A DNA stretch of 34,609 nucleotides, taken from the NCBI GenBank assembly GCA_025456065.1, contig JALOLH010000023.1:1-34609 (forward strand). The letters are read 5' to 3'. The notes under the pieces were generated by a model. That model ran no database searches. It saw nothing but the letters and a program-made list of their open reading frames with translations, and was not told the origin of the DNA. The translations under genes and the position numbers were made by a program. The number at the start of each line of letters is the position of its first letter. Within the stretch, counting starts at the first letter, position 1. The DNA comes from Candidatus Nanopelagicales bacterium. Lineage in GTDB: Bacteria > Actinomycetota > Actinomycetes > S36-B12 > CAIYMF01. Positions 8,621 through 17,659 of the stretch are shown here, in pieces.

Positions 8621-9103
8621 ATGTCCACACGACTGGCACGACTCACCGGCATCGTCGCGGCCACGGCCACCACGGGCACGCTGCTCCTCGCCGCCCCGGC
8701 CACCGCCGCCCCGACGGCGACCTCCACCTCCAGCGGCGTCGTCGCCGCCGCCGCCCCCAAGGCCGGCGAGCGCAACCCGCGGGTCTCCCGCAGCATGCGG
8801 GGCGTCCGCCCCAGCGCCTACGTCGGCAAGTACTACAAGCCCCGGTACGAGCGCACCCGCAAGTGCATCGTGCGCAAGGAGTCGGGCGGCAACTACCGCA
8901 TCGCATCCCGCTCCGGCACGTACAAGGGTGCCTACCAGTTCAACGGTGCCCTGGCCCGCGCCACCGCCAAGCGCATGGGCCGTGCGGACCTGGCACGGCG
9001 CCCGATGAACACGTGGAGCCGCTTCCACCAGGACAAGGCGTTCTGGATCGTCTGGAACAACGGTCGCGGCGCCCGCAACTGGCCCACCCGCCACGGCTGC
9101 TGA
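8621..9103 (+). CDS. Secreted lysozyme/transglycosylase-like protein (Rpf/SLT fold)
   Basis: A 160-residue exported protein. Residues 1-30 are a signal peptide (RLARLTG, hydrophobic core, ATAAP cleavage region). An Ala/Thr/Ser linker follows, then a compact lysozyme-like domain at about 75-160. CIVRKESGGNYRI contains the likely catalytic Glu87 in the C-x(4)-ESGGNY pattern of resuscitation-promoting-factor and transglycosylase-like domains. TYKGAYQFNGALA matches the next conserved strand. Cys82 and the final Cys160 could form the disulfide usual in this group. The expected role is cleavage of peptidoglycan glycan strands in the wall. No LysM or other wall-binding repeat is present, so it is a minimal version. 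ATG 8621 gives a proper signal peptide; the ribosome binding site is weak, with GAGGG about 14 bases upstream. Confidence 0.85.
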   Translation: MSTRLARLTGIVAATATTGTLLLAAPATAAPTATSTSSGVVAAAAPKAGERNPRVSRSMRGVRPSAYVGKYYKPRYERTRKCIVRKESGGNYRIASRSGTYKGAYQFNGALARATAKRMGRADLARRPMNTWSRFHQDKAFWIVWNNGRGARNWPTRHGC

Positions 9104-9179
9104 CGGCACGCCTCCGGCTGCTGGCGGCGCCCGCCTCCGAGCTGCCGTCCCCGACCCTCGCACGTCCGCACGCCACCCC

Positions 9180-9220
9180 GATCCGCCATCGCGGCGCCCG
9201 ACCCGTCGCGATGGCGGATC
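9180..9220. repeat. Inverted repeat with 14-bp perfect arms
   Basis: GATCCGCCATCGCG at 9180-9193 is repeated inverted at 9207-9220 around a 13-base loop. No T-run follows. It sits in the 317-base gap after the lysozyme-like gene, directly before a tandem repeat, and could act as a terminator or as part of a small repetitive palindromic element. Confidence 0.65.
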
Positions 9221-9290
9221 CGTGCGTTCGGGCCCGCGCGCCCGCCGTGACCCGTGCGTTCGGGCCCGCGCGCCCGCCGTGACCCGTGCG
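9220..9290. repeat. 32-bp tandem repeat, two copies plus a partial third
   Basis: Two identical 32-base units lie at 9220-9251 and 9252-9283, each beginning CCGTGCGTTCGGGC and ending CCGCCGTGAC; the first seven bases of a third unit follow. The last base of the preceding inverted repeat is the first base of unit 1. The gap 9104-9420 holds no gene I can support; these repeats are its only structure. Confidence 0.8.
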
Positions 9291-9408
9291 GGGGGCGGGT
9301 CGGGTGCCGCGTCACGGAAGGGGCTGGGCCGGGGGTCCCGCGGCACGGAGTGCGCCGTCCAGCATCGGAAGGGGCGGTGACAGCCGCGCGGCCCGCCGCA
9401 CGCCCTGA

Positions 9409-9414
9409 CAGGAT
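9409..9414 (+). promoter_or_regulatory. Candidate -10 box (CAGGAT), leaderless spacing
   Basis: CAGGAT, one base off TANNNT, ends six bases before the GTG at 9421, with no Shine-Dalgarno site. This spacing is why GTG 9421 is preferred over the adjacent GTG at 9418. Confidence 0.35.
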
Positions 9415-9420
9415 CGAGTG

Positions 9421-9771
9421 GTGCTGGACGTCCCCCGCGAGCGGTTCGAGGCCCTGGTCGCCGAGGCCCTGGACGAGATCCCGCCCCAGCTCGGGGCGCT
9501 CATCTCGAACTGCGTCGTGCTCGTCGAGGACGACGTGGCGCCGGGCCAGGAGACGTTGCTCGGCCTGTACGAGGGGATCCCGCTGACCCAGCGCGACACC
9601 TGGTACGCCGGGGTGCTGCCCGACCGGATCACGATCTACCGGCTGCCGATCCTGCGCATCTGCGCCACCGAGGACGACGTCGTCGAGGAGGTCCTCGTCA
9701 CCGTGGTGCACGAGGTGGCCCACCACTTCGGCATCGACGACGAGCGGCTGCACGAGCTCGGCTGGGACTGA
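9421..9771 (+). CDS. Zincin-like metallopeptidase family protein
   Basis: A 116-residue single-domain protein of the possible zinc metallopeptidase family (zincin_1 type). The C-terminal VVHEVAHHFGIDDERLHELGW contains HExxHxxGxxD: two His and the Asp as likely zinc ligands and Glu as the catalytic base. The N-terminal part (VPRERFEALVAEALDEIPPQL) and the middle strand (ITIYRLPIL) follow the family pattern. No signal or membrane segment is present, so it is cytoplasmic. The natural substrate of this family is not established. The gene is a single unit between the repeat-rich gap and the phosphofructokinase gene. Confidence 0.85.
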   Translation: MLDVPRERFEALVAEALDEIPPQLGALISNCVVLVEDDVAPGQETLLGLYEGIPLTQRDTWYAGVLPDRITIYRLPILRICATEDDVVEEVLVTVVHEVAHHFGIDDERLHELGWD

Positions 9772-9927
9772 CCGCCGCCCTCGGGGCGCTCGCGCCGCTG
9801 CCTGCGGTCGCCGCCGGCCCGGGTCGCCGTGCCACTGCCGGCCGCTCGCGCCGCTCCCGCGGCCCGGCCAGGGACCTCGGCGGGACGACGGGCGACGCTC
9901 GTCGGGCGGCGGCGTGGAGCCGGTCAA

Positions 9928-9933
9928 TAGGCT
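9928..9933 (+). promoter_or_regulatory. Candidate -10 box (TAGGCT) for pfk
   Basis: TAGGCT matches TANNNT and sits 28 bases before the pfk ATG, predicting a leader of about 20 bases that just covers AGGAGG at 9950-9955. No good -35 is seen. Confidence 0.5.
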
Positions 9934-9961
9934 GGGGTCGACCTGTCGCAGGAGGTTCCCG

Positions 9962-12214
9962 ATGGCCCCGTCCGAGCAGCGCCGTCCCGCCCTCGCCGTC
10001 CTCACGTCGGGCGGGGACTCCCAAGGGATGAACGCGACGGTCCGGGCGGTCGTGCGCACCGCGATCGCCCGCGGCGCCGACGCGTACGCCGTCTACGAGG
10101 GGCTCCAGGGCCTGGTCGACGGCGGCGACCGCATCCGCCGCTTCGACTGGGACGACGTCAGCGGGATCATGCACCTCGGCGGCACGGTCATCGGGACCGC
10201 CCGCTCCGCCGACTTCCGGGAGCGCCAGGGGCGCCTGCGGGCGGCCCGCAACCTCGTCGAGCGCGGCATCGACCGGCTCGTCGTCGTCGGCGGCGACGGC
10301 TCGCTGACCGGCACCGACATCTTCCGGGAGGAGTGGCCCGGGCTGCTCGACGAGCTCGTCGCGACCGGGGAGCTGTCCGCCGAGCAGGCCGAGGCGCACC
10401 GCCAGCTCATCATCGCCGGCGCGGTCGGCTCCATCGACAACGACATGGTCGGCACCGACAAGACCATCGGTGCGGACTCGGCGATGCACCGGATCATCGA
10501 GGCCATCGACGCGCTGGCCAGCACCGCGGCCAGCCACCAGCGCTCGTTCGTCGTCGAGGTGATGGGCCGGCACTGCGGCTACTTGACCGTGCTGTGCGCC
10601 ATCGCCGGGGGCGCGGACTACATCCTGATCCCCGAGGTGCGCCCGGCGCCGGGCTGGGAGGACGAGCTGATCGCCCGGCTGCGGGCTGGTCGCGCCGCCG
10701 GACGCCGCGACAACCTCGTGCTCGTCGCGGAGGGCTGCCACGACCGGTCGGGCACGCCCATCACCCCGCAGATGGTCGCCGACGTCATCACGCAGCGAGC
10801 CGGCGAGGACACGCGCGTCACCATCCTCGGCCACGTCCAGCGCGGTGGTGCGCCCAGCGCCTACGACCGTTGGATGCCGACCTTGATGGGCCACGCCGCG
10901 GCCAACGAGGTGCTCGACGCCGGGCGCGACCACGTCTCGCAGCTCATCGGCATCCGCGGCAACCGGGTCACCCGCATGCCGCTGATGGAGGCCGTGGCCC
11001 TGACCCGCGCGATCCCCGGCCTCATCGAGGCTGACGACGTGAAGGGCGCGATGGACGCGCGGGGCTCGTCGTTCGCCGAGATGGTGCGCGTCTTCGAGGG
11101 CATCTCGAAGCCCGAACCGGTGTTCCCGAGCCAGGGCACCCGGATCGGCATCCTGCACGCGGGCGGCCTGGCGCCTGGCATGAACGCGGCGGTCGCCGGC
11201 GCGGTTCGGTTCGGCATCTCCCGCGGGCACGACATCTCCGGCATCCACGGCGGCTTCCCCGGCCTGCTGCGCGGCGACGTGCGCCCGCTGGGGTGGGCCG
11301 ACGTCGAGGGCTGGGTGGTCAGGCCGGGCTGCGAGCTCGGCACGAGCCGCACCACGCCTGCGCCGGAGCAGGCCGCCGAGATGGCCGCCGCCCTGCAGGA
11401 GCACAGCCTCGACGCCCTGCTCGTGATCGGCGGGCACCGCGCGTACGCGGCGCTGTACGAGCTGGCACCGCTGCGCGAGGAGCACCCGGGCCTGCAGGTG
11501 CCGGTCGCCCTCCTGCCGGCCTCGATCGACAACAACCTGCCGGGCTGGGAGATGTCGGTCGGCGCCGACACGGCGCTCAACGAGATCGTCAAGGCGATCG
11601 ACATGATCCGGGTGGCGGCCAGCGCCTCACGGCGGGCCTTCGTCGTCGAGACCATGGGCCGCCGCTGCGGCTTCCTGGCGTTCCTCTCGGCATTGTCGAT
11701 CGGTGCCGAGGAGGTCTACCTGAACGAGGACCCGCCCACCCTGGCGCGCCTGAACGCCGACGTCGCCGAGATGGTCGCGGGGTTCCGGGCAGGCCGCAGG
11801 TTCCACCTCTCCGTGCGCAACGAGGAGGCCAGCGAGGGCTACACGACGGAGTTCCTCCGCCAGCTGTTCACCGAGGAGTCGCAGGGCCTGTTCGGCGTCC
11901 GGGCACAGATCCTCGGCCACATCCAGCAGGGCGGGACCCCCACGGCCTTCGACCGCGCCCACGGCGCGGCCCTGGCCGCCACCTGCGTCGACTGGCTGAC
12001 CGGGCAGGTCCTGTCCGGCCGCCACGACTGGCGCTACATCGCCGTCGTCGACGACAAGGTGTCCACGGCCTCCCTGACGAAGATGGGCGACACCTACGAC
12101 CTCGAGGCGCGCCGCCCCCGCGAGCAGTGGTGGATGGAGCTCGGCGAGGTCATGGAGCTGCTGGCCAAGCGGCCGACCGAGCCGGTCGAGCCGCTCGCGA
12201 CCGCCGATCGATAG
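9962..12214 (+). CDS. pfk: Tandem-domain ATP-dependent 6-phosphofructokinase, eukaryote-like
   Basis: Phosphorylates fructose 6-phosphate to fructose 1,6-bisphosphate. It has 750 residues instead of the usual bacterial 320-340, because it contains two PFK domains. The N half (about 8-385) is catalytically complete: GGDSQGMNATVR, GGDGSLTG (110-117), SIDNDMVGTD (157-166, base Asp159), MGRHCGY (201-207) and HVQRGGAPSAYDR. Gly at GGDGS and Gly before SIDND mark an ATP rather than PPi enzyme. The C half (about 393-690) keeps GGLAPGMNAAV, MGRRCGF and HIQQGGTPTAFDR. It has GGHRA in place of GGDGS and SIDNN in place of SIDND, so it is probably not catalytic. That design is like eukaryotic PFK, whose C half is allosteric. 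ATG 9962 has AGGAGG six bases upstream. The ABM and amidase genes follow closely. Confidence 0.95.
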   Translation: MAPSEQRRPALAVLTSGGDSQGMNATVRAVVRTAIARGADAYAVYEGLQGLVDGGDRIRRFDWDDVSGIMHLGGTVIGTARSADFRERQGRLRAARNLVERGIDRLVVVGGDGSLTGTDIFREEWPGLLDELVATGELSAEQAEAHRQLIIAGAVGSIDNDMVGTDKTIGADSAMHRIIEAIDALASTAASHQRSFVVEVMGRHCGYLTVLCAIAGGADYILIPEVRPAPGWEDELIARLRAGRAAGRRDNLVLVAEGCHDRSGTPITPQMVADVITQRAGEDTRVTILGHVQRGGAPSAYDRWMPTLMGHAAANEVLDAGRDHVSQLIGIRGNRVTRMPLMEAVALTRAIPGLIEADDVKGAMDARGSSFAEMVRVFEGISKPEPVFPSQGTRIGILHAGGLAPGMNAAVAGAVRFGISRGHDISGIHGGFPGLLRGDVRPLGWADVEGWVVRPGCELGTSRTTPAPEQAAEMAAALQEHSLDALLVIGGHRAYAALYELAPLREEHPGLQVPVALLPASIDNNLPGWEMSVGADTALNEIVKAIDMIRVAASASRRAFVVETMGRRCGFLAFLSALSIGAEEVYLNEDPPTLARLNADVAEMVAGFRAGRRFHLSVRNEEASEGYTTEFLRQLFTEESQGLFGVRAQILGHIQQGGTPTAFDRAHGAALAATCVDWLTGQVLSGRHDWRYIAVVDDKVSTASLTKMGDTYDLEARRPREQWWMELGEVMELLAKRPTEPVEPLATADR

Positions 12215-12223
12215 GAGGGCCAG

Positions 12224-12517
12224 ATGATCCTGGAGACCGCGACGATCACGGTCACGCCGGGCCGCGAGGACGAGTTCGTGGCCGCCGTGGAGCAGCAGGG
12301 CAGGGTCGTCCTGGAGCGTGCGGACGGCTGGCGCAGCCTGCGCGTGCTGCGCGGCATCGAGCGCCCCTCGGTCATCCAGCTGCACCTCGAGTGGGAGACG
12401 CTCGAGGACCACACCGAGGGGTTCCGCGGGGGGCCGCTGTTCGGCGAGTGGCGCGCCGTCATCGGCCCGTTCTTCGCCGAGCCCCCGCAGGTCGAGCACT
12501 GGGCCCCGACCGCGTGA
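12224..12517 (+). CDS. ABM-family (antibiotic biosynthesis monooxygenase-like) protein
   Basis: A 97-residue ferredoxin-fold protein of the ABM family, small cofactor-free or heme-binding oxygenases that act as dimers. Seen: the opening strand LETATITVTPGREDEFVAA, the middle WRSLRVLRGIERPSVIQLHLEWETLEDHTEGFRGG with Trp and the conserved His-Thr-x-x-Phe pattern, and the final strand QVEHW. The family covers quinone-forming monooxygenases, heme degraders and proteins of unknown role; the sequence does not decide between them. The start is well supported: GGAGGG lies directly upstream of ATG 12224, only nine bases after the pfk stop. Its TGA overlaps the GTG start of the amidase by four bases. 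It is probably co-transcribed with pfk. Confidence 0.88.
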   Translation: MILETATITVTPGREDEFVAAVEQQGRVVLERADGWRSLRVLRGIERPSVIQLHLEWETLEDHTEGFRGGPLFGEWRAVIGPFFAEPPQVEHWAPTA

Positions 12518-13989
12518 GCGATCGCGCGCCGGGCCCGGACCGTGCGGGCGGGGAGCCCCGGCACGCCCTCGGCGCCCTCGACGTCGCCGCGCGCCTGGCG
12601 GACGCGTCGCTCACCAGCGCGGGGCTCGTCGAGCACCTGCTCGCCCGCATCGCGCGGCACGAGCCGCGACTGCACGCCATGATCGCCGTGGCCGACGACG
12701 CCCGGGCGCAGGCGGCCGCCGCGGACGCCCGGCGAGTGGCGGGCGCGGCGATCGGTCCGCTCGACGGCGTGCCCGTGCTGGTCAAGGACAACGTCGAGGT
12801 CCTCGGGCTGCCCGCCTGCGCGGGTTCGTTGGCCCTGGCCGACAGCCCGGCCGAGCGGGACGCCCCGCTGGTGGCCCGGCTGCGTGCGGCCGGGCTGGTC
12901 GTGCTCGGGACGACCAACCTCTCCGAGTGGGCCAACTTCCGGGGGATGGCCTCGCCGAGCGGCTGGTCGGCGGTCGGCGGCCTGGTCGACAACCCGTGGC
13001 AGACGGGGCGCTCGGCAGGCGGGTCCTCTGCGGGCTCCGGTGCGGCCCTGGCGGCCGGGTACGCCCCGCTGGCCATCGGCACCGAGACCGACGGCTCGAT
13101 CACCTGCCCGGCGGCGCTGTGCGGCGTCGTCGGGCTCAAGTGCACGGTCGGCCTGCTCCCGACGGTGGGCGTCGTGCCGATCGCCTCGAGCCAGGACGCC
13201 CCGGGCCCGATGGGGCGCAGCGTGGCCGACGTGGCCGCCCTGTTCGCCGCGCTCACCGGCGCGGATCCGGTGGCAGCAGCGGGATCCGTGGCGGCCGGGC
13301 CGAACCCTGCGCGCCGGTTCGTGCTCGGCGCCCCAGCCGCCTGGCGAAGCGGCCACCCCGGCGCCGACGCCCTGGCCGACGTCGCGCTGGCCGCGCTCCG
13401 GGACGCCGGACTGGTCGTGGTGGACCTGGACGGCGTGGCTGCGGACGAGCACGTCGACGTCGACGAGGTGACGGTGCTGGTGCACGAGATGGCCGACGAC
13501 CTCGACGCCTACCTGCGCAGCCGGCCTGGCTCGGGCCCCACTTCCGTGGCGGCCGTCGTCGCCTTCAACGCGGCCCACGCGCAGGCCGAGCTCGCGCACT
13601 TCGGCCAGGAGTACCTCGAACGCGCGGTCGCCTGTGCCGGGCGGGTGGACCCGGCCTACGCGCGGGCGCGTGCCCGCAACCTCGACTGGGCCATCGGCAC
13701 CGTCCTGGCCCCGGCGTTCGCCCACGGCGTCGACGCCCTGGTGGCCCCCGCCTACGGGCCGGCGTGGGAGAGCCGGCTGGACGGCGGGGACGTGTTCACC
13801 GGTGGGGCGGTGACCACCGCCCCGGCGATCGCGGGGTGGCCGATCCTCACCCTGCCGATCGGGCTGGTCGGGGGGGTGCCGATCGGCCTGGCCATCGTCG
13901 GTCCGGCGCACGGGGAGTCCACCCTGCTGGAGATCGGGGCGGTGGTGGAGGCCGTGGTCGGTCGCCTCGGTCTGGCCCCGCTCGTCTGA
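12514..13989 (+). CDS. Amidase signature family hydrolase
   Basis: A 491-residue amidase that hydrolyses an amide bond by a Ser-cisSer-Lys triad. All three are visible: Lys91 in VLVKDN, cis-Ser171 in GGSSAGSG and nucleophile Ser195 in [10 protein letters not shown]. The C-terminal segment [23 protein letters not shown] matches the end of the family fold. There is no signal peptide. It is not GatA: no gatB or gatC lies nearby, and the context is pfk and an ABM gene. The start is GTG 12514, within the ABM stop (GTGA overlap), so translation is coupled; the first 15 residues are Pro/Gly-rich and may be disordered. Substrate is unknown. Confidence 0.92.
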   Translation: MSDRAPGPDRAGGEPRHALGALDVAARLADASLTSAGLVEHLLARIARHEPRLHAMIAVADDARAQAAAADARRVAGAAIGPLDGVPVLVKDNVEVLGLPACAGSLALADSPAERDAPLVARLRAAGLVVLGTTNLSEWANFRGMASPSGWSAVGGLVDNPWQTGRSAGGSSAGSGAALAAGYAPLAIGTETDGSITCPAALCGVVGLKCTVGLLPTVGVVPIASSQDAPGPMGRSVADVAALFAALTGADPVAAAGSVAAGPNPARRFVLGAPAAWRSGHPGADALADVALAALRDAGLVVVDLDGVAADEHVDVDEVTVLVHEMADDLDAYLRSRPGSGPTSVAAVVAFNAAHAQAELAHFGQEYLERAVACAGRVDPAYARARARNLDWAIGTVLAPAFAHGVDALVAPAYGPAWESRLDGGDVFTGGAVTTAPAIAGWPILTLPIGLVGGVPIGLAIVGPAHGESTLLEIGAVVEAVVGRLGLAPLV

Positions 13990-14137
13990 TCCGACCCCTG
14001 CCGACGCCCGCCGGGCCCGACTCGGGACCAACGGCCCGTGGGAAGGCCCATCCTGCTGTTCGCCGGAAATGGCGATGGTGCAGGCTAGGAAGGTGCGCCC
14101 GCCCGGGGCGCGCCTGGATCAGATGGAGCCACGCGCC

Positions 14138-15970
14138 ATGACATTCCCCGGATTGGAGAACCCCCCGACGCAGAACAAGAAGCTCCTGGAGTGGGTGGAG
14201 CAGGTCGCGACCCTGGCCAAGCCCGACCGCATCGAGTGGTGCGACGGCTCCCAGGAGGAGTGGGACCGCCTCACCACGCTGATGGTGGACGATGGCATGG
14301 CCATCGCGCTGAACCCGGAGAAGCGGCCCAACTCGTTCCTGTTCCGCTCGGATCCCTCGGACGTGGCGCGCGTCGAGGACCGGACCTTCATCTGCTCGCT
14401 CGACGAGCACGACGCCGGACCCACGAACAACTGGCACGACCCGGTCGGCATGCGCGGCATCCTCACCGGCCTGTTCGACGGTTGCATGCGCGGCCGGACG
14501 ATGTACGTCATCCCGTTCTCGATGGGCCCGCTGGGCTCGCCGATCTCCGAGCTCGGCGTCGAGATCACGGACTCGCCCTACGTCGTGGTGAACATGCGGA
14601 TCATGACCCGCATGGGCCGGGCCGCCCTGGACCTCATCGGACCCGACGGCGACTTCGTCCCGTGCGTGCACTCGGTCGGCTACCCGCTGCGCGACGTCGA
14701 CGCCAACGAGCGCCCCGACGTGGCGTGGCCGTGCAACGAGATCAAGTACATCGTGCACTTCCCGGAGACCCGTGAGATCTGGTCGTTCGGCTCCGGCTAC
14801 GGCGGCAACGCGCTGCTGGGCAAGAAGTGCTTCGCGCTGCGCATCGCCTCGGCGATGGCCCGCGACGAGGGCTGGCTCGCCGAGCACATGCTGATCCTCA
14901 AGCTCACCAGCCCCAGCGGCGCGGTGAACCATCTCGCGGCCGCGTTCCCGAGCGCCTGCGGCAAGACCAACCTCGCGATGCTCGAGCCGAGCGTGCCGGG
15001 CTGGAAGGTCGAGACCGTCGGCGACGACATCGCGTGGATGCGCTTCGGCGAGGACGGCCGGCTGCACGCGATCAACCCGGAGTCCGGCTTCTTCGGGGTC
15101 GCCCCGGGCACCTCGATGAAGACCAACGCGAACGCGATGCGCACCCTGTGGGGCAACAGCATCTTCACCAACGTGGCCCTGACCGACGACGGCGACATCT
15201 GGTGGGAGGGGATGACCGACGAGGTCCCGGCCCACCTGATCGACTGGAAGGGCCGTGACTGGACGCCGGACTCCAAGGAGCCGTCCAGCCATCCGAACAG
15301 TCGGTTCACCGCCCCCGCGGCGCAGTGCCCGACCATCGCCGACAACTGGGAGGATCCGGCCGGCGTCACCATCGACGCGATCCTGTTCGGCGGCCGGCGC
15401 GCCACCAACGTCCCGCTGGTCAACGGCGCCCGCGACTGGGAGCACGGCGTGTTCATCGGTGCCACGGTCTCCTCGGAGATGACCGCCGCGGCCGTCGGCG
15501 GCGTCGGCCAGCTGCGCCGTGACCCGTTCGCCATGCTGCCGTTCTGCGGCTACAACATGGCCGACTACTGGGGCCACTGGCTCAGGATCGGCCGGGCGAC
15601 GTCGCCGGAGAAGCTGCCGCGCATCTTCCAGGTGAACTGGTTCCGCAAGGACGCCGAGGGCAACTGGCTGTGGCCGGGGTTCGGCGAGAACAGCCGCGTC
15701 CTCGCCTGGATCATCGACCAGGTGAACGGCGTGGCCAACGGGGTCGAGACGCCGATCGGGATCGCCCCGGCGCCCGGCGCGCTCTACCTCGAGGGCCTGG
15801 AGATCAGCGAGGCCGAGCTGACCGAGCTGTTCAAGGTGGACCCGGGCAGCTGGCTCAGCGAGTGCATCCTGACCGAGGAGTACTTCTCGCAGTTCGGCGA
15901 CCGGGTGCCGGCCGAGCTCTACGCGCAGCTGCAGATGCTCCGCGAGCGCCTCGAGGCCGCCAAGGACTGA
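14138..15970 (+). CDS. pckG: Phosphoenolpyruvate carboxykinase (GTP)
   Basis: Converts oxaloacetate and GTP to PEP, CO2 and GDP, the entry to gluconeogenesis; in actinobacteria it can also run in the anaplerotic direction. The 610 residues match the GTP-type length. Seen: [10 protein letters not shown] (269-278) with the P-loop and the reactive Cys274, GDDIAWM (295-301), [15 protein letters not shown] (312-326) and [15 protein letters not shown] 14138 is preferred since GGAG lies nine bases upstream and PEPCK proteins begin near PGLENPP; ATG 14123 is possible. It is a single-gene unit, with 148 bases before it and a strong hairpin after it. Its neighbour upstream is the pfk group, which works in the opposite flux direction. 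Confidence 0.97.
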   Translation: MTFPGLENPPTQNKKLLEWVEQVATLAKPDRIEWCDGSQEEWDRLTTLMVDDGMAIALNPEKRPNSFLFRSDPSDVARVEDRTFICSLDEHDAGPTNNWHDPVGMRGILTGLFDGCMRGRTMYVIPFSMGPLGSPISELGVEITDSPYVVVNMRIMTRMGRAALDLIGPDGDFVPCVHSVGYPLRDVDANERPDVAWPCNEIKYIVHFPETREIWSFGSGYGGNALLGKKCFALRIASAMARDEGWLAEHMLILKLTSPSGAVNHLAAAFPSACGKTNLAMLEPSVPGWKVETVGDDIAWMRFGEDGRLHAINPESGFFGVAPGTSMKTNANAMRTLWGNSIFTNVALTDDGDIWWEGMTDEVPAHLIDWKGRDWTPDSKEPSSHPNSRFTAPAAQCPTIADNWEDPAGVTIDAILFGGRRATNVPLVNGARDWEHGVFIGATVSSEMTAAAVGGVGQLRRDPFAMLPFCGYNMADYWGHWLRIGRATSPEKLPRIFQVNWFRKDAEGNWLWPGFGENSRVLAWIIDQVNGVANGVETPIGIAPAPGALYLEGLEISEAELTELFKVDPGSWLSECILTEEYFSQFGDRVPAELYAQLQMLRERLEAAKD

Positions 15971-15994
15971 GCCGCCAGCGGTACCGCCGCGCCC

Positions 15995-16025
15995 AGGGCC
16001 CCCCGCGGTCGTCGTGGGGGGCTCT
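15995..16025 (+). terminator. GC-rich stem-loop after pckG
   Basis: Ten-base arms (15995-16004 and 16016-16025) pair with one G-U wobble around an 11-base loop, 25 bases after the pckG stop. No T-tract follows, which is common for actinobacterial terminators. Confidence 0.6.
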
Positions 16026-16064
16026 GGCGTCGGCGGGGCGCGCGGCGATGGCAGGATGCGCCGC

Positions 16065-17126
16065 ATGAGCGTGCGCACGACGACGGACGTCCTGGCCGGC
16101 CTGGACGTCGACCTGCGGGGCCGGGACCTGCTCAAGGAGGTCGACTGGACCGCCGCGGAGCTCGACGCCGTGATCGAGCTGGCGGCCCGCCTCAAGGCCG
16201 CCCGCGCCGCCGGCGTGGAGCAGCAGCACCTGGCGGGGCGGGTCGTGGCCCTGATCTTCGAGAAGACCTCGACCCGGACCCGCTGCGCGTTCGAGGTGGC
16301 GGCGTTCCACCAGGGCGCGCACACGACGTTCCTGGACCCGGCCGCCTCCCAGCTCGGCCACAAGGAGTCCGCGGCCGACACCGGGGCGGTGCTGGCCGGC
16401 ATGTACGACGCGATCCAGTTCCGCGGGGTCGCCCAGGCGACCGTCGAGGAGCTCGCCGAGGGTGCCGACGTGCCGGTCTACAACGGCCTCACCGACGACT
16501 GGCACCCCACGCAGATGCTGGCCGACTACCTGACGATGCAGGAGGTGTCCGGCGGCGCCCCGTGGGCCGAGCTGAGCCTGGCGTACGTGGGGGACGCCCG
16601 CTTCAACATGGGCAACTCGGCGCTCGTGATGGGGGCGATCATGGGGGCGGACGTACGCATCGTCGCGCCGCGCTCGCTGTGGCCGTCGGCGTCGGTGCAG
16701 GCCCTCGCACGGGACCGGGCCACCGCCAGCGGGGCCCGGTTGACCCTGACCGAGGACGTCGCGGAGGGGGTGTCGGGGGCGCGCTTCGTGCACACGGACG
16801 TGTGGGTCTCGATGGGGGAGCCGAAGGAGGTGTGGGACGAGCGCGTGCCGCTGCTGCGGCCCTATCGGGTGGACGGCGCCCTCATGGCGGCGACGGGCCG
16901 CGCCGACGCCGTCTTCATGCACTGCCTGCCGGCGTACCACGACACGTCGACCCTGGTCGGGCAGCAGGCCGCGCAGCGGTTCGGCCTGGTCGACGGCCTG
17001 GAGGTGTCCGACGCCGTGTTCCGGTCACCGGCCAGCGTCGTGTTCCAGCAGGCGCACAACCGCATGCACACCATCAAGGCCCTGATGGTGGCGACGCTCG
17101 CCGGCGGAGGACAGCGTCAGGCGTAG
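16065..17126 (+). CDS. argF: Ornithine carbamoyltransferase
   Basis: Makes citrulline from ornithine and carbamoyl phosphate. The 353-residue protein has the carbamoyl phosphate site [13 protein letters not shown] (STRTR at 69-73), DDWHPTQ (144-150), the ornithine-binding DVWVSMGE (SMG at 249-251) and FMHCLPA with the catalytic Cys287. Absence of arginine biosynthesis genes on one side and of arcA/arcC on the other leaves the biosynthetic or catabolic direction open; its slightly long length is seen in both classes. ATG 16065 is chosen; an in-frame ATG at 16056 is possible. CAGGAT at 16052-16057, seven bases before the start, could be a weak -10 of a leaderless transcript or supply AGGA as a ribosome site. 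The 3' end overlaps the convergent whiB gene by 10 bases. Confidence 0.95.
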   Translation: MSVRTTTDVLAGLDVDLRGRDLLKEVDWTAAELDAVIELAARLKAARAAGVEQQHLAGRVVALIFEKTSTRTRCAFEVAAFHQGAHTTFLDPAASQLGHKESAADTGAVLAGMYDAIQFRGVAQATVEELAEGADVPVYNGLTDDWHPTQMLADYLTMQEVSGGAPWAELSLAYVGDARFNMGNSALVMGAIMGADVRIVAPRSLWPSASVQALARDRATASGARLTLTEDVAEGVSGARFVHTDVWVSMGEPKEVWDERVPLLRPYRVDGALMAATGRADAVFMHCLPAYHDTSTLVGQQAAQRFGLVDGLEVSDAVFRSPASVVFQQAHNRMHTIKALMVATLAGGGQRQA

Positions 17127-17488
17127 CCGAGCGCCTGGGGGGCCACGGCCCGGGCGATCTCCTCGGCGGCAGCGGCAGCACCCTCGCCGCGCTGGCGCGG
17201 GAAGTTGGCCAGCTCGATGCGCAGGTACACGCGCTCGCGCTCCTCCTCGGTCATGCCGCCCCACACGCCGTAGGGCTCGCGCGCCCGGATGGCGTAGTCG
17301 GCGCACTCGACCCGGACCGCGCACCGGGCGCACACCGCCTTGGCCGCCCGATCGCGCCGCAGCCGGGCCAGCCCCCGCTCGTTCTGCGGATGGAAGAAGA
17401 GGTCCTGGTCGGCACCCCTGCAGGCACCTGCCTCCTGCCACTCCCAGGTCGCGTCCAGCGGGACCTGGGAAAGCGGCTGCTGCGGCAT
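17117..17488 (-). CDS. WhiB-family iron-sulfur regulator, WhiB3/WhiD-like
   Basis: A 123-residue 4Fe-4S transcription regulator found only in actinobacteria and their phages. The four ligands are visible: Cys in [14 protein letters not shown], then [11 protein letters not shown] (C-x2-C-x5-C). The turn motif EPYGVWGGM follows, then a basic C-terminal part. The WEW-x4-CRG-x2-D-x2-FFHP-x3-ERG spacing resembles WhiB3/WhiD, which bind the primary sigma factor and respond to redox state; the subgroup is my inference from remembered sequences. ATG 17488 has GGAGGAG upstream; the longer frame to 17527 is less likely. A TAGGAT box about 150 bases upstream would give a long leader with three dyads. 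The gene converges on argF and diverges from DUF3039. Confidence 0.93.
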   Translation of the reverse strand: MPQQPLSQVPLDATWEWQEAGACRGADQDLFFHPQNERGLARLRRDRAAKAVCARCAVRVECADYAIRAREPYGVWGGMTEEERERVYLRIELANFPRQRGEGAAAAAEEIARAVAPQALGYA

Positions 17489-17659
17489 GTGCTCCTCCGT
17501 TCCGGGCCCTCGGCCCACGGCGTCCACCGGGCGTGCGACAGTGCGAACTGGGTTGCTGCTTCCCCGGAGAGCCGGCCCTCAGGGGGTCGAGGGGACATGT
17601 CCGAGTGACAGTCACGCTACTCACCGTGAGATCGGATGTTATCCTACGAACGAACGAAA

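Noticed and set aside
9220-9290. 32-bp repeats as a CRISPR remnant
   Set aside because: Again no spacers; the units are contiguous tandem copies.
12514-13989. GatA subunit of the tRNA amidotransferase
   Set aside because: Amidase motifs alone are shared by the whole family, and gatB and gatC are absent while the neighbours are pfk and ABM.
14086-14091. TAGGAA as a -10 box for pckG
   Set aside because: It lacks the final T and no -35 sits at a workable distance; too weak to list as a feature.
9698-16402. Very long open frames on the minus strand (595, 645 and 851 codons) opposite pfk, the amidase, pckG and argF
   Set aside because: They are antisense shadows produced by GC-rich codons; their translations are His/Arg/Gly-rich without domains, while the plus strand encodes recognised enzymes.
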